Shown here one piece after another: positions 46,435 to 55,822 of a DNA stretch of 64,000 bases (within the stretch, counting starts at the first letter, position 1; every line of letters begins with the position of its first letter). A program made the position numbers and the translations under genes. Below the pieces are notes generated by a model. It was not told the origin of the DNA. It ran no database searches and saw nothing but the letters and a program-made list of their open reading frames with translations. The stretch comes from Bacteroidota bacterium (GTDB lineage: Bacteria > Bacteroidota > Bacteroidia > Bacteroidales > Lentimicrobiaceae): NCBI GenBank assembly GCA_023434665.1, contig JAEYSM010000028.1, forward strand, positions 1 to 64,000, in the 5' to 3' direction.

Positions 46435-46501
46435 CATTGTCAAAAATTATTATTTTTACAACCTGAAAAAGAAAACCTGAAAACCTTCAATAAGAATACC
46501 T

Positions 46502-47245
46502 ATGTCGGGACATAATAAATGGTCAACAATTAAAAGAAAAAAAGGAGCCCTGGACGCAAAGCGTTCAAAGATCTTTTCAAAAATCATAAAGGAAATAACT
46601 GTAGCTGTAAAAGAAGGAGGAGCAGATCCTGATGGCAATCCAAGGCTTCGGCTTGCAATAGCAAATGCAAAAGGTGCAAGTATGCCTAAAGATAATATAG
46701 CCAGAGCTATTAATAAGGGATCGGAAAAAGATTCAGCCAATTATCAGGAAACTTCGTATGAAGGATATGCGCCAAACGGTATAGCTATATTTGTTGAGGC
46801 AACTACTGATAATGTACAGCGTACAGTTTCGAGTGTAAGATCTTACTTTAATAAGTTTGGAGGAAGTTTGGGCACCAATGGATCGCTTGCTTTTCTTTTT
46901 GATCGTAAAGGCGTGTTCGATATTCCCAAGGGAAATATTAAGTTAGACGACATTGAAATGGACCTCATTGATGGTGGAGCTGAAGATATTCAAATCGAAG
47001 ACGATACTATTACAGTCACTACTGCTATGGAAGACTTTGGACAGATGTTAAAGAAACTCGAAGAACTTAACATCGAGCCCGAGAATGCTGAATTACAAAG
47101 AATTCCTAAAAACACTGTGAAAGTTGATAAAGATACTGCTCAAAAAGTAATGAAGTTAATTGATCTTTTTGAAGACGATGATGATGTTACTAATGTTTTC
47201 CATAACATGGAAATTACAGATGAAATGATGGAAGAAATGATATAG
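46502..47245 (+). CDS. yebC: YebC/PmpR family protein (TACO1 family)
   Basis: 247 residues. Starts MSGHNKWSTIKRKKGALDAK, the family signature, and continues with RSKIFSKIIKEITVAV, GGADPDGNPRLRLAI and MPKDNIARAI; the acidic C-terminal domains end in an acidic stretch. Family members act as transcriptional regulators in some bacteria and as ribosome-associated factors that relieve polyproline stalling in others. Single gene convergent with ackA over a shared terminator. Confidence 0.95.
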   Translation: MSGHNKWSTIKRKKGALDAKRSKIFSKIIKEITVAVKEGGADPDGNPRLRLAIANAKGASMPKDNIARAINKGSEKDSANYQETSYEGYAPNGIAIFVEATTDNVQRTVSSVRSYFNKFGGSLGTNGSLAFLFDRKGVFDIPKGNIKLDDIEMDLIDGGAEDIQIEDDTITVTTAMEDFGQMLKKLEELNIEPENAELQRIPKNTVKVDKDTAQKVMKLIDLFEDDDDVTNVFHNMEITDEMMEEMI

Positions 47246-47264
47246 AAAAACATTGCTCTATATA

Positions 47265-47304
47265 AAAAAAACAGGCTGCTTTTATCTAAACAGCCTGTTT
47301 TTTT
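47265..47304. terminator. Bidirectional terminator between yebC and ackA
   Basis: 14-bp stem (47265-47278 with 47291-47304) with core ACAGGCTG/CAGCCTGT, 12-nt loop, and A and T tracts on the two sides so that it works for both convergent genes. Confidence 0.85.
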
Positions 47305-47320
47305 ATGTATCAAAATTCTG

Positions 47321-48535
47321 TTACGCTTTTGATTTCATACTTTCAACGATTTCAAAAGTATCAAGTGCAATAACAAGCTCTTCATTTGTCGGTACAACCA
47401 TAATAGTAACCTTAGAGTCGTCGGCTGAAATGACAGCTTCTTTTCCTCTTAAGCCCTTGTTTTTCGACTCATCGAATTTAACACCCATAAATTCAAGTCC
47501 CATAGTTGTGATCATTCGGGTAGCTGAATCGTTCTCCCCTACTCCTCCGGTAAAAATAATTATGTCAACTCCGCCCATTGCAGCAGCATATGAGCCAATG
47601 TATTTCTTAATTCGATAATAGTACATTTCAAGTGTAACCTGCGCCCTTCGGTTGCCTTCTTCAGCAGCTTTTTCAACATCACGCATATCACTTGAAACTC
47701 CTGAAACTCCAAGCATACCTGAATGCTTATTCACCAGCGTGTTAGCAACTGAGAGGTCAATTTCCTCTTTATTGATAATTTGTAAAAATGCACCAATATC
47801 AAGATCACCGGTACGAGTTCCCATGATTAAGCCTTCAATTGGAGTCATACCCATGGAAGTATCCAAAGATTTACCATTTAGGATAGCAGCTATTGAAGCA
47901 CCATTACCTAAATGGCAGGTAATGATTTTCATCTTGTTTATATCCTTACCGAGGATCTCACACGCCCGTTTTGATACATACCTATGACTGGAACCGTGAA
48001 AACCGTACCTTCTTATCTTATACTTTTCGTATAAAGAGTAAGGGATCCCATATAAGTAACTATAATCGGGCATTGTTTGATGAAAAGCGGTATCAAAAAC
48101 TCCAACCTGCGGAACATTGGGTAATAGATTGGTTATTGAATAAATACCTTTTAAGTTTGGCGGATTGTGCAGAGGAGCAAGATCAATACATTCTTCCAAT
48201 GCGGCAATAACTTCCTTGGTTATGTAAACACTACCATTAAATTTTTCACCGGCATGAACCACCCTGTGCCCTACTGCATCAATCTCATTCAAGTCTTTAA
48301 TGCTTCCATACTTTTCACTAACCAATACACCTAACAGATATTCAATACCTTGCTGATGATCCAGGATTTCGCCTTCAAGTTTTACCTCTTTTCCATCATT
48401 TCTCGAATGTTTTATTAAAGAGCCCTTGAGACCAATCTTGTCGACCAATCCCTTTGCAAGTACTTCCTGTGACGGCAAATCAAATAATTGATACTTTATG
48501 GATGAGCTTCCACAATTTAAAACTATGACTTTCAT
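47321..48535 (-). CDS. ackA: Acetate kinase
   Basis: 404 residues. Makes ATP and acetate from acetyl phosphate. Seen: VLNCGSSSIKYQLF (phosphate-binding N-terminus), VGHRVVHAGEKF, VFDTAFHQTMP (catalytic Asp about 146), YGFHGSSHRYV, CHLGNGASIAA and FTGGVGENDS. All key segments are present at normal length. Third gene of a minus-strand unit pta, hydroxyacyl-CoA dehydrogenase, ackA; 35-nt gap upstream. Confidence 0.95.
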   Translation of the reverse strand: MKVIVLNCGSSSIKYQLFDLPSQEVLAKGLVDKIGLKGSLIKHSRNDGKEVKLEGEILDHQQGIEYLLGVLVSEKYGSIKDLNEIDAVGHRVVHAGEKFNGSVYITKEVIAALEECIDLAPLHNPPNLKGIYSITNLLPNVPQVGVFDTAFHQTMPDYSYLYGIPYSLYEKYKIRRYGFHGSSHRYVSKRACEILGKDINKMKIITCHLGNGASIAAILNGKSLDTSMGMTPIEGLIMGTRTGDLDIGAFLQIINKEEIDLSVANTLVNKHSGMLGVSGVSSDMRDVEKAAEEGNRRAQVTLEMYYYRIKKYIGSYAAAMGGVDIIIFTGGVGENDSATRMITTMGLEFMGVKFDESKNKGLRGKEAVISADDSKVTIMVVPTNEELVIALDTFEIVESMKSKA

Positions 48536-48570
48536 TTCTTTACTTTTTAATTTTGTGAGTTGAACTTGAT

Positions 48571-49539
48571 TTAAAGCCGACCGAGATTCAGAATCTGCCC
48601 AGGCTTAGAAACTCTCTTTTCATCCTGATACAGGTAGAATCCTTCACCTACTCTGCGACCAAAAAGGTTAGCCCTAACCATTCTCTTGATTACGGGTGAT
48701 GGCTTATATTTCTGCTCACCAAATTCTATGTATAAATTCTCCATCCATTTCAATAACTTATCGAGACCAATTCTATCTGCCATTTCAAATGGTCCTAACT
48801 GCAGACCTGAAGTTTCCTTCATGGTCTCATCAATATCAGCAACTGTGGCAATCCCTTCCATCAGAATTTCGCAGGCCTCATTGATCAGAGGTACAATCAT
48901 TCGTGTACTTACATTTCCCGATGACTCATTAACATTAATAAGTTTCTTTCCAATCAACAGGGCCAACTTACTAACCACTGAATAGGTTTCATCGCTGGTA
49001 TAAACTGAACGGACAGCTTCAATTATTTTCACCTTTCCAATAGGAGAAAAGAAATGCAGTCCCATCGCTCTTTCAGGATGATTCAGAACAGAAGCTATTT
49101 CTGAAATCATTAATGTTGCAGTATTTGAGGTTATTACCGTGGTTGGTGAAACAACTTCTTCAATCTTGGCAAATATTTGTTGCCTAAGCTCTAAGCTTGT
49201 ACCTTTCTTTTTTGAATTAACGGTCTCAAAAACTATATCACAATCAGCTATTGTTGAATAATCTACGGAGCCTTTTATTCTCGAAAGAATAAGTTTTTTC
49301 TCACTACCCGTTAAACCCCATCTGCTAATCCGGTCGTCCAGCATTGATTCAATTCTGATCAACACTTCTGACACGCGTTCATCACTAATATCAATAAAAG
49401 CAACCTCAATACCCGATTGACTCATAAGTATTGACAATTCCTGTCCCATGGTACCACAACCAACAATTCCTATCTTTTGGATAGTACCTTTAGATTGCAT
49501 GGATTTGCCCAGGCTAAAATCTTCTAATCTTTCCGACAT
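48571..49539 (-). CDS. 3-hydroxyacyl-CoA dehydrogenase family protein
   Basis: 322 residues. NAD-binding Rossmann motif GCGTMG (27-32) in IGIVGCGTMGQELS, catalytic region LHFFSPIGKVKIIEAVR (the His of the His-Glu pair) and the C-terminal domain with GLQLGPFEMADRIGLDKLL and NLFGRRVGEGFYLY. Closest in size and motifs to 3-hydroxybutyryl-CoA dehydrogenases of butyrate/crotonate metabolism; chain length of the substrate cannot be told. It sits between pta (25-nt gap) and ackA (35-nt gap), linking acyl-CoA redox chemistry to acetate fermentation. Confidence 0.88.
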   Translation of the reverse strand: MSERLEDFSLGKSMQSKGTIQKIGIVGCGTMGQELSILMSQSGIEVAFIDISDERVSEVLIRIESMLDDRISRWGLTGSEKKLILSRIKGSVDYSTIADCDIVFETVNSKKKGTSLELRQQIFAKIEEVVSPTTVITSNTATLMISEIASVLNHPERAMGLHFFSPIGKVKIIEAVRSVYTSDETYSVVSKLALLIGKKLINVNESSGNVSTRMIVPLINEACEILMEGIATVADIDETMKETSGLQLGPFEMADRIGLDKLLKWMENLYIEFGEQKYKPSPVIKRMVRANLFGRRVGEGFYLYQDEKRVSKPGQILNLGRL

Positions 49540-49564
49540 TTGAATTTATTTTTATGAATTTTCT

Positions 49565-50563
49565 TTATTGCGCTGATTGATTTGCTGTTATAGCAACAAG
49601 ATTAACAATATCACTTATCGAACATCCTCTCGATAAATCGTTAATTGGAGCTGCCATACCCTGAAGTATCGGTCCGATTGCTTCTGCTCCTGCAAGTCGC
49701 TGAACCAGTTTGTAGGCAATATTTCCGGTTTCTAATCCCGGGAATACTAATACATTAGCCTTTCCTGCGATACTACTTCCCGGGGCTTTACTCATCCCGA
49801 TTGCTTCGACTAAAGCAGCATCTGCCTGAAGTTCTCCGTCGATATCCAACCATGGTGCTTTTTCTCTGGCAATGCGGGTAGCCTCCACCACTTTGTCTAC
49901 CAATGGATGCTTAGCACTACCCTTAGTAGAGAAACTCAACATTGCAATCCTTGGTTCTATCTTTGCTATTTTTCGTGCAGTTTGTGCCGTAGAAATTGCG
50001 ATTTCTGCCAGCTCAGATGCAGTCGGGTCAGGATGTACAGCACAATCGGCAAAAACTAATATATTATCCTGAACATAAGGATTGTTTTTTAGTAGCATTA
50101 TAAAAGCACCTGAAACAACAGAAATTCCGGGGAGTGTCTTGACGATCTGGAATGCGGGCCTTAAAACATTACCGGTTGAATTTTTAGCACCGGCAACTTC
50201 TCCATCAGCTACTCCAGCCTTAATAAGCAAAGTGGCTAAATACAAAGGTTCTTTGACCAGGCGAGATGCTTCTTCAAAGGTCATCCCTTTCGATTTGCGT
50301 ATCTCCAATAGCAATTGGATATACTTTTCACAGTCCGGATTATTTTCAGGATCAATGATGGTTGCAGTATCGATATTCTGCAAACCATATTCTTCGCTTT
50401 TTCTTTGAATCTCTTCCTGGTTTCCAAGGAGAATAATTCGAGCAAGTTTTTCGTTAAGGATGTAAGCTGCAGCCTTAAGTGTACGTTCTTCAGTTCCTTC
50501 AGGCAAGACAATGCACTTGTTTAGCTTGCGTGCATTTTCCCTGATAGTATCCATCAAACTCAT
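49565..50563 (-). CDS. pta: Phosphate acetyltransferase
   Basis: 332 residues, the short single-domain Pta. Exchanges CoA and phosphate on acetyl groups. Seen: IVLPEGTEERTLKAAAYI at the N-terminus, the AGVADGEVAGAKNSTGNVLR active-site segment, FADCAVHPDPTASELAEIA, MLSFSTKGSAKHP and the C-terminal LVFPGLETGNIAYKLVQRL. First gene of the pta-HAD-ackA unit; its promoter region has a TAAATTTG box (50608-50601) framed by an inverted repeat. Confidence 0.95.
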   Translation of the reverse strand: MSLMDTIRENARKLNKCIVLPEGTEERTLKAAAYILNEKLARIILLGNQEEIQRKSEEYGLQNIDTATIIDPENNPDCEKYIQLLLEIRKSKGMTFEEASRLVKEPLYLATLLIKAGVADGEVAGAKNSTGNVLRPAFQIVKTLPGISVVSGAFIMLLKNNPYVQDNILVFADCAVHPDPTASELAEIAISTAQTARKIAKIEPRIAMLSFSTKGSAKHPLVDKVVEATRIAREKAPWLDIDGELQADAALVEAIGMSKAPGSSIAGKANVLVFPGLETGNIAYKLVQRLAGAEAIGPILQGMAAPINDLSRGCSISDIVNLVAITANQSAQ

Positions 50564-50594
50564 TTGAGGGTAGTTTAGTATTAATAATTAAATT

Positions 50595-50629
50595 GGTAGG
50601 CAAATTTATAACTAAATAACAGGCCTACC
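50595..50629 (-). promoter_or_regulatory. Inverted repeat around the pta -7 box
   Basis: GGTAGGC (50595-50601) and GCCTACC (50623-50629) are perfect inverted copies 21 nt apart. The TAAATTTG -7 box on the minus strand (50608-50601) shares one base with the first arm. The arrangement suggests an operator for a dimeric regulator acting on pta; a chance occurrence is possible. Confidence 0.4.
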
Positions 50630-50656
50630 TAAAATATTTTTAAACTATATATAACC

Positions 50657-50664
50657 TATCTTTG
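50657..50664 (+). promoter_or_regulatory. -7 promoter box (TATCTTTG) for the OstA-like gene
   Basis: Perfect TAnnTTTG 24 nt before the ATG at 50689. An in-frame TTG at 50662 lies inside this box and therefore cannot be the start codon. Confidence 0.6.
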
Positions 50665-50688
50665 ACAACCCATTCGCAACTTTTAATT

Positions 50689-52194
50689 ATGCAAATGAAA
50701 TTCTATTTTTTGCTTCTTTTATCGCTGTTCCTGGTTTATAATTCTTCGGCTCAGGAGAGAAAAAAAATCAAACTGGTTCAGGCTGAAGAAGCTGTTTACG
50801 ATCGTTCATTGGGTGAAAATATTCAAAGAATAATCGGTAATGCAGTCTTTGAGCATGAAGGTGCTTTCCTATATTGTGATTCTGCTCATCTCAATAATGC
50901 AAATAACAGCGTTAAAGCATATAGCCGGGTGCACATTAATTCCGCTGATACTCTCCATCTCTATGGTGATTCAATTTATTACAACGGAGAGACGAAAGTT
51001 GCTGAAGTTTTTGATAATGTGAAGCTAATTGACAATCAAACGGTTTTAACTACAGATAAACTTACATTTGACAGAAACTCCGGTATAGCTTTCTATCTTA
51101 ATGGTGGGCATATTGTTAATGACGACAACACACTTGATAGCAGAAGAGGATATTACCATACCAATTCGAAAGATTTCTTCTTCAGGACGGATGTGGTTCT
51201 GGTAAATCCTGAATATAAAATGCACTGTGACACACTGGAGTATAATACGCAAACCAAAATATCGAAATTCAAAGGCCCCACGACAATTGTAGGAGAAGAA
51301 ACGGATATTTATGCCGAAAACGGATGGTATAATACCGATACCGATATTTCAGAGTTTAATGAAAATGCAAGAGTACGGAATGGGGATCAGGTACTTACTG
51401 GTGATAGTCTCTATTATGAAAGAACCAATGGCTTTGGACAAGCTTTCAAGAATATACGGGTTATTGATACAGTTCAAAACATGATTGTATATGGACAATA
51501 TGCAGTTTATGACAAGTCGATTGGCTATACCCTCATTACTGATAATCCCGAAGCCCATATGATAGAGGGCAATGACACCCTATTCGTTCATTCAGACACA
51601 ATGAAGGTAACATTCGACTCGGCGCAAAACACCAAAGAGATGTATGCCTATTATAAAATGAAATTTTACAGAACAGACATGCAGGGCATGGCTGATTCGC
51701 TTATATATAGTTTTAGCGATTCATTAATGAGAATGCATAGAAATCCAGTACTTTGGACTGAAGGGAATCAACTGACAGCTGATTCCATTTATGTACTCAC
51801 GGGTGATGAATCAGTCAAAAAGATGTTTCTTTATTCAGGAGCATTCATGATTGCGAAAGACACAACGGGTTATAATCAGATTAAAGGAAGAGACATGGAG
51901 GGCTTCTTTAAAGACAACGAACTTGTTTTCATTAAAGTCCTGGGAAATGCTGAAACATTATATTGGGTGAGAGAAGAAGATGGATCATTAACAGGAATAA
52001 ATAAATCTTTCTCAAGCAATATGAATATCAGGATAGGTAACAGAAAAATTCGCGACCTAACGTATCTTTCAAAACCTAATGCTACCTTGTTTCCTGAAGG
52101 AGAACTTACTCCTCCTGAATTATTACTTGATAACTTTGAATGGTTAGAACATCTGCGTCCTTTGGACAGGTATGATATTTTTAGATGGGACTGA
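50689..52194 (+). CDS. OstA/LptA-like periplasmic protein
   Basis: 501 residues from the ATG at 50689 (a second ATG lies two codons later). Signal peptide about 1-22 (ends SSAQ). The rest is made of repeated short beta-strands of the OstA/LptA jelly-roll type (IQRIIGNAVFEHEGAFLYCD, VKAYSRVHINSADTLHLYGD, YNTQTKISKFKGPTTI). In Bacteroidota these long OstA-like proteins are thought to form part of the periplasmic lipopolysaccharide bridge. Ends 5 nt from the convergent DUF389 gene and belongs to an envelope block with an LptD-like gene 3.6 kb away. Confidence 0.87.
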   Translation: MQMKFYFLLLLSLFLVYNSSAQERKKIKLVQAEEAVYDRSLGENIQRIIGNAVFEHEGAFLYCDSAHLNNANNSVKAYSRVHINSADTLHLYGDSIYYNGETKVAEVFDNVKLIDNQTVLTTDKLTFDRNSGIAFYLNGGHIVNDDNTLDSRRGYYHTNSKDFFFRTDVVLVNPEYKMHCDTLEYNTQTKISKFKGPTTIVGEETDIYAENGWYNTDTDISEFNENARVRNGDQVLTGDSLYYERTNGFGQAFKNIRVIDTVQNMIVYGQYAVYDKSIGYTLITDNPEAHMIEGNDTLFVHSDTMKVTFDSAQNTKEMYAYYKMKFYRTDMQGMADSLIYSFSDSLMRMHRNPVLWTEGNQLTADSIYVLTGDESVKKMFLYSGAFMIAKDTTGYNQIKGRDMEGFFKDNELVFIKVLGNAETLYWVREEDGSLTGINKSFSSNMNIRIGNRKIRDLTYLSKPNATLFPEGELTPPELLLDNFEWLEHLRPLDRYDIFRWD

Positions 52195-52199
52195 TATAA

Positions 52200-53492
52200 T
52201 TATTTATCAAAAACTACTTTAATAGCAGTTGTATTTAACCTTTTCTTAAGCCATTCGACCACCTGATTTTTTTGATCTTTTGACAGGCCTTTATCATTTT
52301 GGGTGATATAAATAATAGTAGTCTTGGTAGCCATATTTTGGGGATCACTATATGAAAAACCCTCAGAATACGATGAAGAAAGGATTTCCGGATATAATGT
52401 ATTTAGTTCGAGAAATAGTTGTTGACCAAGTACTTTCTTATTGGCAATACTATCCTGATGACTCTTCAGACTAAAACTAAGCCTGTTTAATTCGTTTCTG
52501 ATTATTTCTTCTTCAGAGGCAGATTCATCGCTAAAAGCAAAACCCTGTTTTATATCAAGAGAGGTTGAATCGATTGAAAATTGTTTGGCGGTTTGTGAAA
52601 TAAAGAGTTTCTGGTCGGGAGATATCATATTTCCGGCAAAGACCAGTGTTACTTTTCTTCTATCGGGATTTACTTCCTGACGAAGCAAATAGCTGCCATC
52701 ATAAACACTGATCGCTCTGGTAAATTTATTGACATTACTCAAGAACCTCTCTTTCTGCACGAGCTGATAACCGAAGTAAATACTTGGGATAATGGTTATA
52801 AGAATAACTACAGTAATCCAACTATTTACTCTTTTCCGCTGCTTAGGTTCAACTATTGTTCTGATTGGGAATTTAAGTAGTTGAGACATAGCAACTGCAG
52901 AAATGCCAATAAATACAGCATTTATAGTGAAAAGATAAAAAGCTCCAAAGAAGTAATTAAACTGAGCGGTTGCTAATCCATAACCTGCAGTACAAAGTGG
53001 GGGCATGAGAGCAGTGGCTATTGCCACACCGGGTATTACATTCCCTTTTTGCTTGCTGCTAATTGCTAATATTCCGGCTAATCCACCAAATAAAGCAATT
53101 AAAACATCATATATAGTGGGGCTTGTCCGTGCTAACAGTTCGGAATGGGCTGTAGATACAGGTGTTATTGCAAAATAAGTAGTAGATGCTACCAGACTGG
53201 CGATTACAGCAAAAGAAAAATTCTTTAATGACCTTCTGAAAAGAAAAAAATCGTAAGTCGCTATACTATATCCCATTCCATTGATCGGGCCCATTAAAGG
53301 TGATATAAGCATAGCACCAATAATCACCGCAGTTGAATTCATATTGAGTCCTACAGAGGCGACAACAATAGCAAAAACAAGAATCCATAAGTTAGTTCCC
53401 TTAAAGACGATGTCTTTTTCAATGGTTATATGGATCTTCTCATAATCTTCAACTTCACTATCAATTTCAAGATAAGCAAGCCATTTTTTCAT
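52200..53492 (-). CDS. DUF389 (TIGR00341-like) membrane protein
   Basis: 430 residues. N-terminal part with about six membrane helices (about 30-235) bearing the family segments GLNMNSTAVIIGAMLISPLM, LLARTSPTIYDVLIALFGGL and VIPGVAIATALMPPLCTAGYG; the C-terminal ~190 residues are soluble and largely alpha/beta (YDGSYLLRQEVNPDRRKVTL). The family is of unknown function, though a transport role is often assumed from its pore-like repeats. It shares the strand and close spacing (16 nt) of the MCE and amidase genes, so it is probably in their transcript. Confidence 0.88.
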   Translation of the reverse strand: MKKWLAYLEIDSEVEDYEKIHITIEKDIVFKGTNLWILVFAIVVASVGLNMNSTAVIIGAMLISPLMGPINGMGYSIATYDFFLFRRSLKNFSFAVIASLVASTTYFAITPVSTAHSELLARTSPTIYDVLIALFGGLAGILAISSKQKGNVIPGVAIATALMPPLCTAGYGLATAQFNYFFGAFYLFTINAVFIGISAVAMSQLLKFPIRTIVEPKQRKRVNSWITVVILITIIPSIYFGYQLVQKERFLSNVNKFTRAISVYDGSYLLRQEVNPDRRKVTLVFAGNMISPDQKLFISQTAKQFSIDSTSLDIKQGFAFSDESASEEEIIRNELNRLSFSLKSHQDSIANKKVLGQQLFLELNTLYPEILSSSYSEGFSYSDPQNMATKTTIIYITQNDKGLSKDQKNQVVEWLKKRLNTTAIKVVFDK

Positions 53493-53508
53493 TCAAAATA
53501 TGTATAGG

Positions 53509-54501
53509 TTATTCAATAGAAGAGGGTGTTGGTTTGGGGGATTTCCCAAACACTGAAAAATGCACATACCTCTTCGGATTTAGCCTTATATCTTCAAGTA
53601 ATAAATCTAGCTGTTTAGAAGAAGATTCCAGATCACGGTATAGTTTCTCATCATTCAGAAGCAAACCCAAAGATCCTTCACCTTTATTAATTTTGTTTGT
53701 CGCATTAGTAAGATTTGAAACAGATTTATCAAGGTTGCTCAGTGTATTTGAGATGTTTGATTTGGCAATTGTATCAGTAATATCAGCCACATTGGCAATG
53801 ATTCGGGATAATTCTTCATTGTTTTCCCGTAGATTGGTGGTGATGGACTCAACGTTCCTGAATATTCCAGAGAGTCGAGTTCTTTGTGTATCAATTAGGG
53901 TATCAATTGAATAAGTTGAACTCTCAAGATTAGCAATCGTATTACTTAAGCTTTCAACACTTCTTATTAAGTTTTCTCTGGTTTTATAATTAAAAACATC
54001 TCCAACTGCTGAAATAACAGTATCGATACTTCCCATCATACTCGCAGCTTTTTTAAGAATAGGCTGAACCATATCGTTTACTTCTTCCTGCAGACTCATA
54101 GAGACTGCTGACTTGAGTGTGTCACCCGATTGAGCATTTACTATACTATCTCCAAGAATAATTTCGATTCCTCTTGTACCAAGTAAATCTGAACTATAAA
54201 TTCGTGCGGTGGAATTTTTGGGAATATTAATATCGTTTGTGACAGTAAATTCAACCACTACTTTTGTTGGATCGTTTTCAAGAAACGAAAGATTTGCCAC
54301 CTGACCAATATTTAGGCCACTGATTGTGACAGCATTTGCCTTCATCAAGCCGGATACATTATTATACACAACATAGAAAGTGCGCTGCTTATTAAGGAGA
54401 TCTTTCCCTTTTAAATAATTGAATCCCCAGATAAATGCAACAACAGTCAAAACAGTGATAAACCCTATCTTTAATTCACGACTGTATTCTTTTATTTTCA
54501 T
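53509..54501 (-). CDS. MCE-domain (MlaD-like) lipid transport protein
   Basis: 330 residues. One N-terminal membrane helix (about 12-29), an MCE domain (about 38-118; YNNVSGLMKANAVTISGLNI, YSSDLLGTRGIEIIL) and a long helical/coiled-coil C-terminus (about 175-300). MlaD-like hexamers in the inner membrane hand phospholipids across the periplasm with a permease and ATPase, which are not in this window. Starts 12 nt after the amidase gene on the same strand. Confidence 0.88.
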   Translation of the reverse strand: MKIKEYSRELKIGFITVLTVVAFIWGFNYLKGKDLLNKQRTFYVVYNNVSGLMKANAVTISGLNIGQVANLSFLENDPTKVVVEFTVTNDINIPKNSTARIYSSDLLGTRGIEIILGDSIVNAQSGDTLKSAVSMSLQEEVNDMVQPILKKAASMMGSIDTVISAVGDVFNYKTRENLIRSVESLSNTIANLESSTYSIDTLIDTQRTRLSGIFRNVESITTNLRENNEELSRIIANVADITDTIAKSNISNTLSNLDKSVSNLTNATNKINKGEGSLGLLLNDEKLYRDLESSSKQLDLLLEDIRLNPKRYVHFSVFGKSPKPTPSSIE

Positions 54502-54513
54502 GACTTAGATTAA

Positions 54514-55725
54514 TCAATTGGTAAGTTGTAATTTCCGTGCTTCATTGATATCGATCCGCTGTTCGTTCAGAAATGCAACAACAAAACAATCGCTGAATCC
54601 ACTTCTTCTTAGTTCTTTTGCTTTGATATCAGCGGCTTCAAAGTTCTTCTCCGAACCATATGTATATTTATATAAGCCACCATGTATATAATATTCCACA
54701 TTTTTCAATCCTTTAAACAGCCTGTCGGAAGAATCAAGTTGTTTATCAGATACCAGAAATTGTACCTTAAAAACAAGATTCCTATCAGAAGGTTCTGTAA
54801 TACCTATTGTCTGAGCGGAATTCAGATCTTTTTGAGCGAGCAATACTTCCTGATCTTTAATTTGTTTTGATTTTGCTTTTTCTTTCTTACCAGAAGTATC
54901 CTTCTCAATTGGTTTTTCTGACTTTAATTCATCAGCGACCTCAAGTTTAATGCTTCTTTCCATGCTTTGCTTATATTCTTTTATTGCCCTGTAAATAGCT
55001 GAAGCAATATATGTTTGCCCTTCTTCTGATGCAAGAGTTTTTTCTTCTTTGAGATTGCTGATGAATCCTGTTTCAATTAATACAGATGGCATCGTTGTCT
55101 TATATAAGACAAGAAAACCAGCTTGCTTGACTCCTCTATCGAACAGATTTACTCTTTCCTTAAAATGTTTCTGAACATTACTAGCCAATCCCAGACTTTG
55201 ATCCATATAAGCGTTCTGTAGCATCGAAAAAAAGATATAACCTTCGGGGGATGTGGGGTCAAAGCCATCGTACTGAACGTGATAATCTTCTTCTAAAAGA
55301 ATTGATGCATTTTCAGTTTGTGCTACCGATAAATTAGCGTCACTCCGGTGCAGTCCCATTACATATGTCTCAGCACCATAGGGGGTAGATGATTTATTGG
55401 CATTACAATGAATTGATATAAATAGATCGGCTTTAGCTTCATTTGCAATCTTAGCTCTTCGGTAAAGTTCAACAAATACATCCGTCTTACGGGTATATAT
55501 CACTTTAACATCCGGGAGGTTTTCTTCGATAAATTTTCCCGTCTTTAAAGCAATTGAAAGAGTGATATCCTTCTCTTTTGAAATTTTACCAACAGCCCCG
55601 GGATCATGGCCTCCATGTCCTGCATCGATAACTACCTTTCTTACTTTTTGGGCATTTGCTTCAGGAGAAAACAATATTGCTGCCAATAATAGAATAAAGA
55701 AAGAAAAAAAGCGTTTTATCACCAT
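54514..55725 (-). CDS. N-acetylmuramoyl-L-alanine amidase (AmiC type) with SPOR-like C-terminus
   Basis: 403 residues from the ATG at 55725, which gives a clean signal peptide (VIKRFFSFFILLLAAILFSP, cleaved after ANA). An upstream ATG at 55779 adds 18 residues and is closer to the -7 box, so it stays possible. Amidase_3 domain about 28-245: zinc ligands in VVIDAGHGGHDPGAVG (His37) and SIHCNANKS, catalytic Glu in VLIETGFISN. A Lys/Glu-rich linker and a SPOR-like domain (about 320-395; VFKVQFLVSDKQLD, LRRSGFSDCFVVAFL) would target denuded septal glycan. Cleaves peptidoglycan cross-link stems at division or during remodelling. Confidence 0.92.
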   Translation of the reverse strand: MVIKRFFSFFILLLAAILFSPEANAQKVRKVVIDAGHGGHDPGAVGKISKEKDITLSIALKTGKFIEENLPDVKVIYTRKTDVFVELYRRAKIANEAKADLFISIHCNANKSSTPYGAETYVMGLHRSDANLSVAQTENASILLEEDYHVQYDGFDPTSPEGYIFFSMLQNAYMDQSLGLASNVQKHFKERVNLFDRGVKQAGFLVLYKTTMPSVLIETGFISNLKEEKTLASEEGQTYIASAIYRAIKEYKQSMERSIKLEVADELKSEKPIEKDTSGKKEKAKSKQIKDQEVLLAQKDLNSAQTIGITEPSDRNLVFKVQFLVSDKQLDSSDRLFKGLKNVEYYIHGGLYKYTYGSEKNFEAADIKAKELRRSGFSDCFVVAFLNEQRIDINEARKLQLTN

Positions 55726-55778
55726 GTTAATTTTGATTAGTTTTGCCACAAAACCAGATGGTTCTTTATGTATGGCCA

Positions 55779-55786
55779 TATTTTAG
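55779..55786 (+). promoter_or_regulatory. Candidate -7 box (TATTTTAG) for the LptD-like gene
   Basis: One mismatch to TAnnTTTG, 36 nt before the TTG start at 55823. Confidence 0.35.
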
Positions 55787-55808
55787 GTTATGCCCACTTA
55801 ATAACACA

Positions 55809-55816
55809 CAAATTTA
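55809..55816 (-). promoter_or_regulatory. -7 promoter box (TAAATTTG) for the amidase operon
   Basis: Perfect TAnnTTTG on the minus strand, 83 nt before the ATG at 55725 (29 nt before the alternative at 55779). It should drive amidase, MCE and DUF389 genes. Confidence 0.45.
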
Positions 55817-55822
55817 ATATAA

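Noticed and set aside
50662..50688. TTG start of the OstA-like gene
   Set aside because: The codon lies inside the TATCTTTG promoter box.
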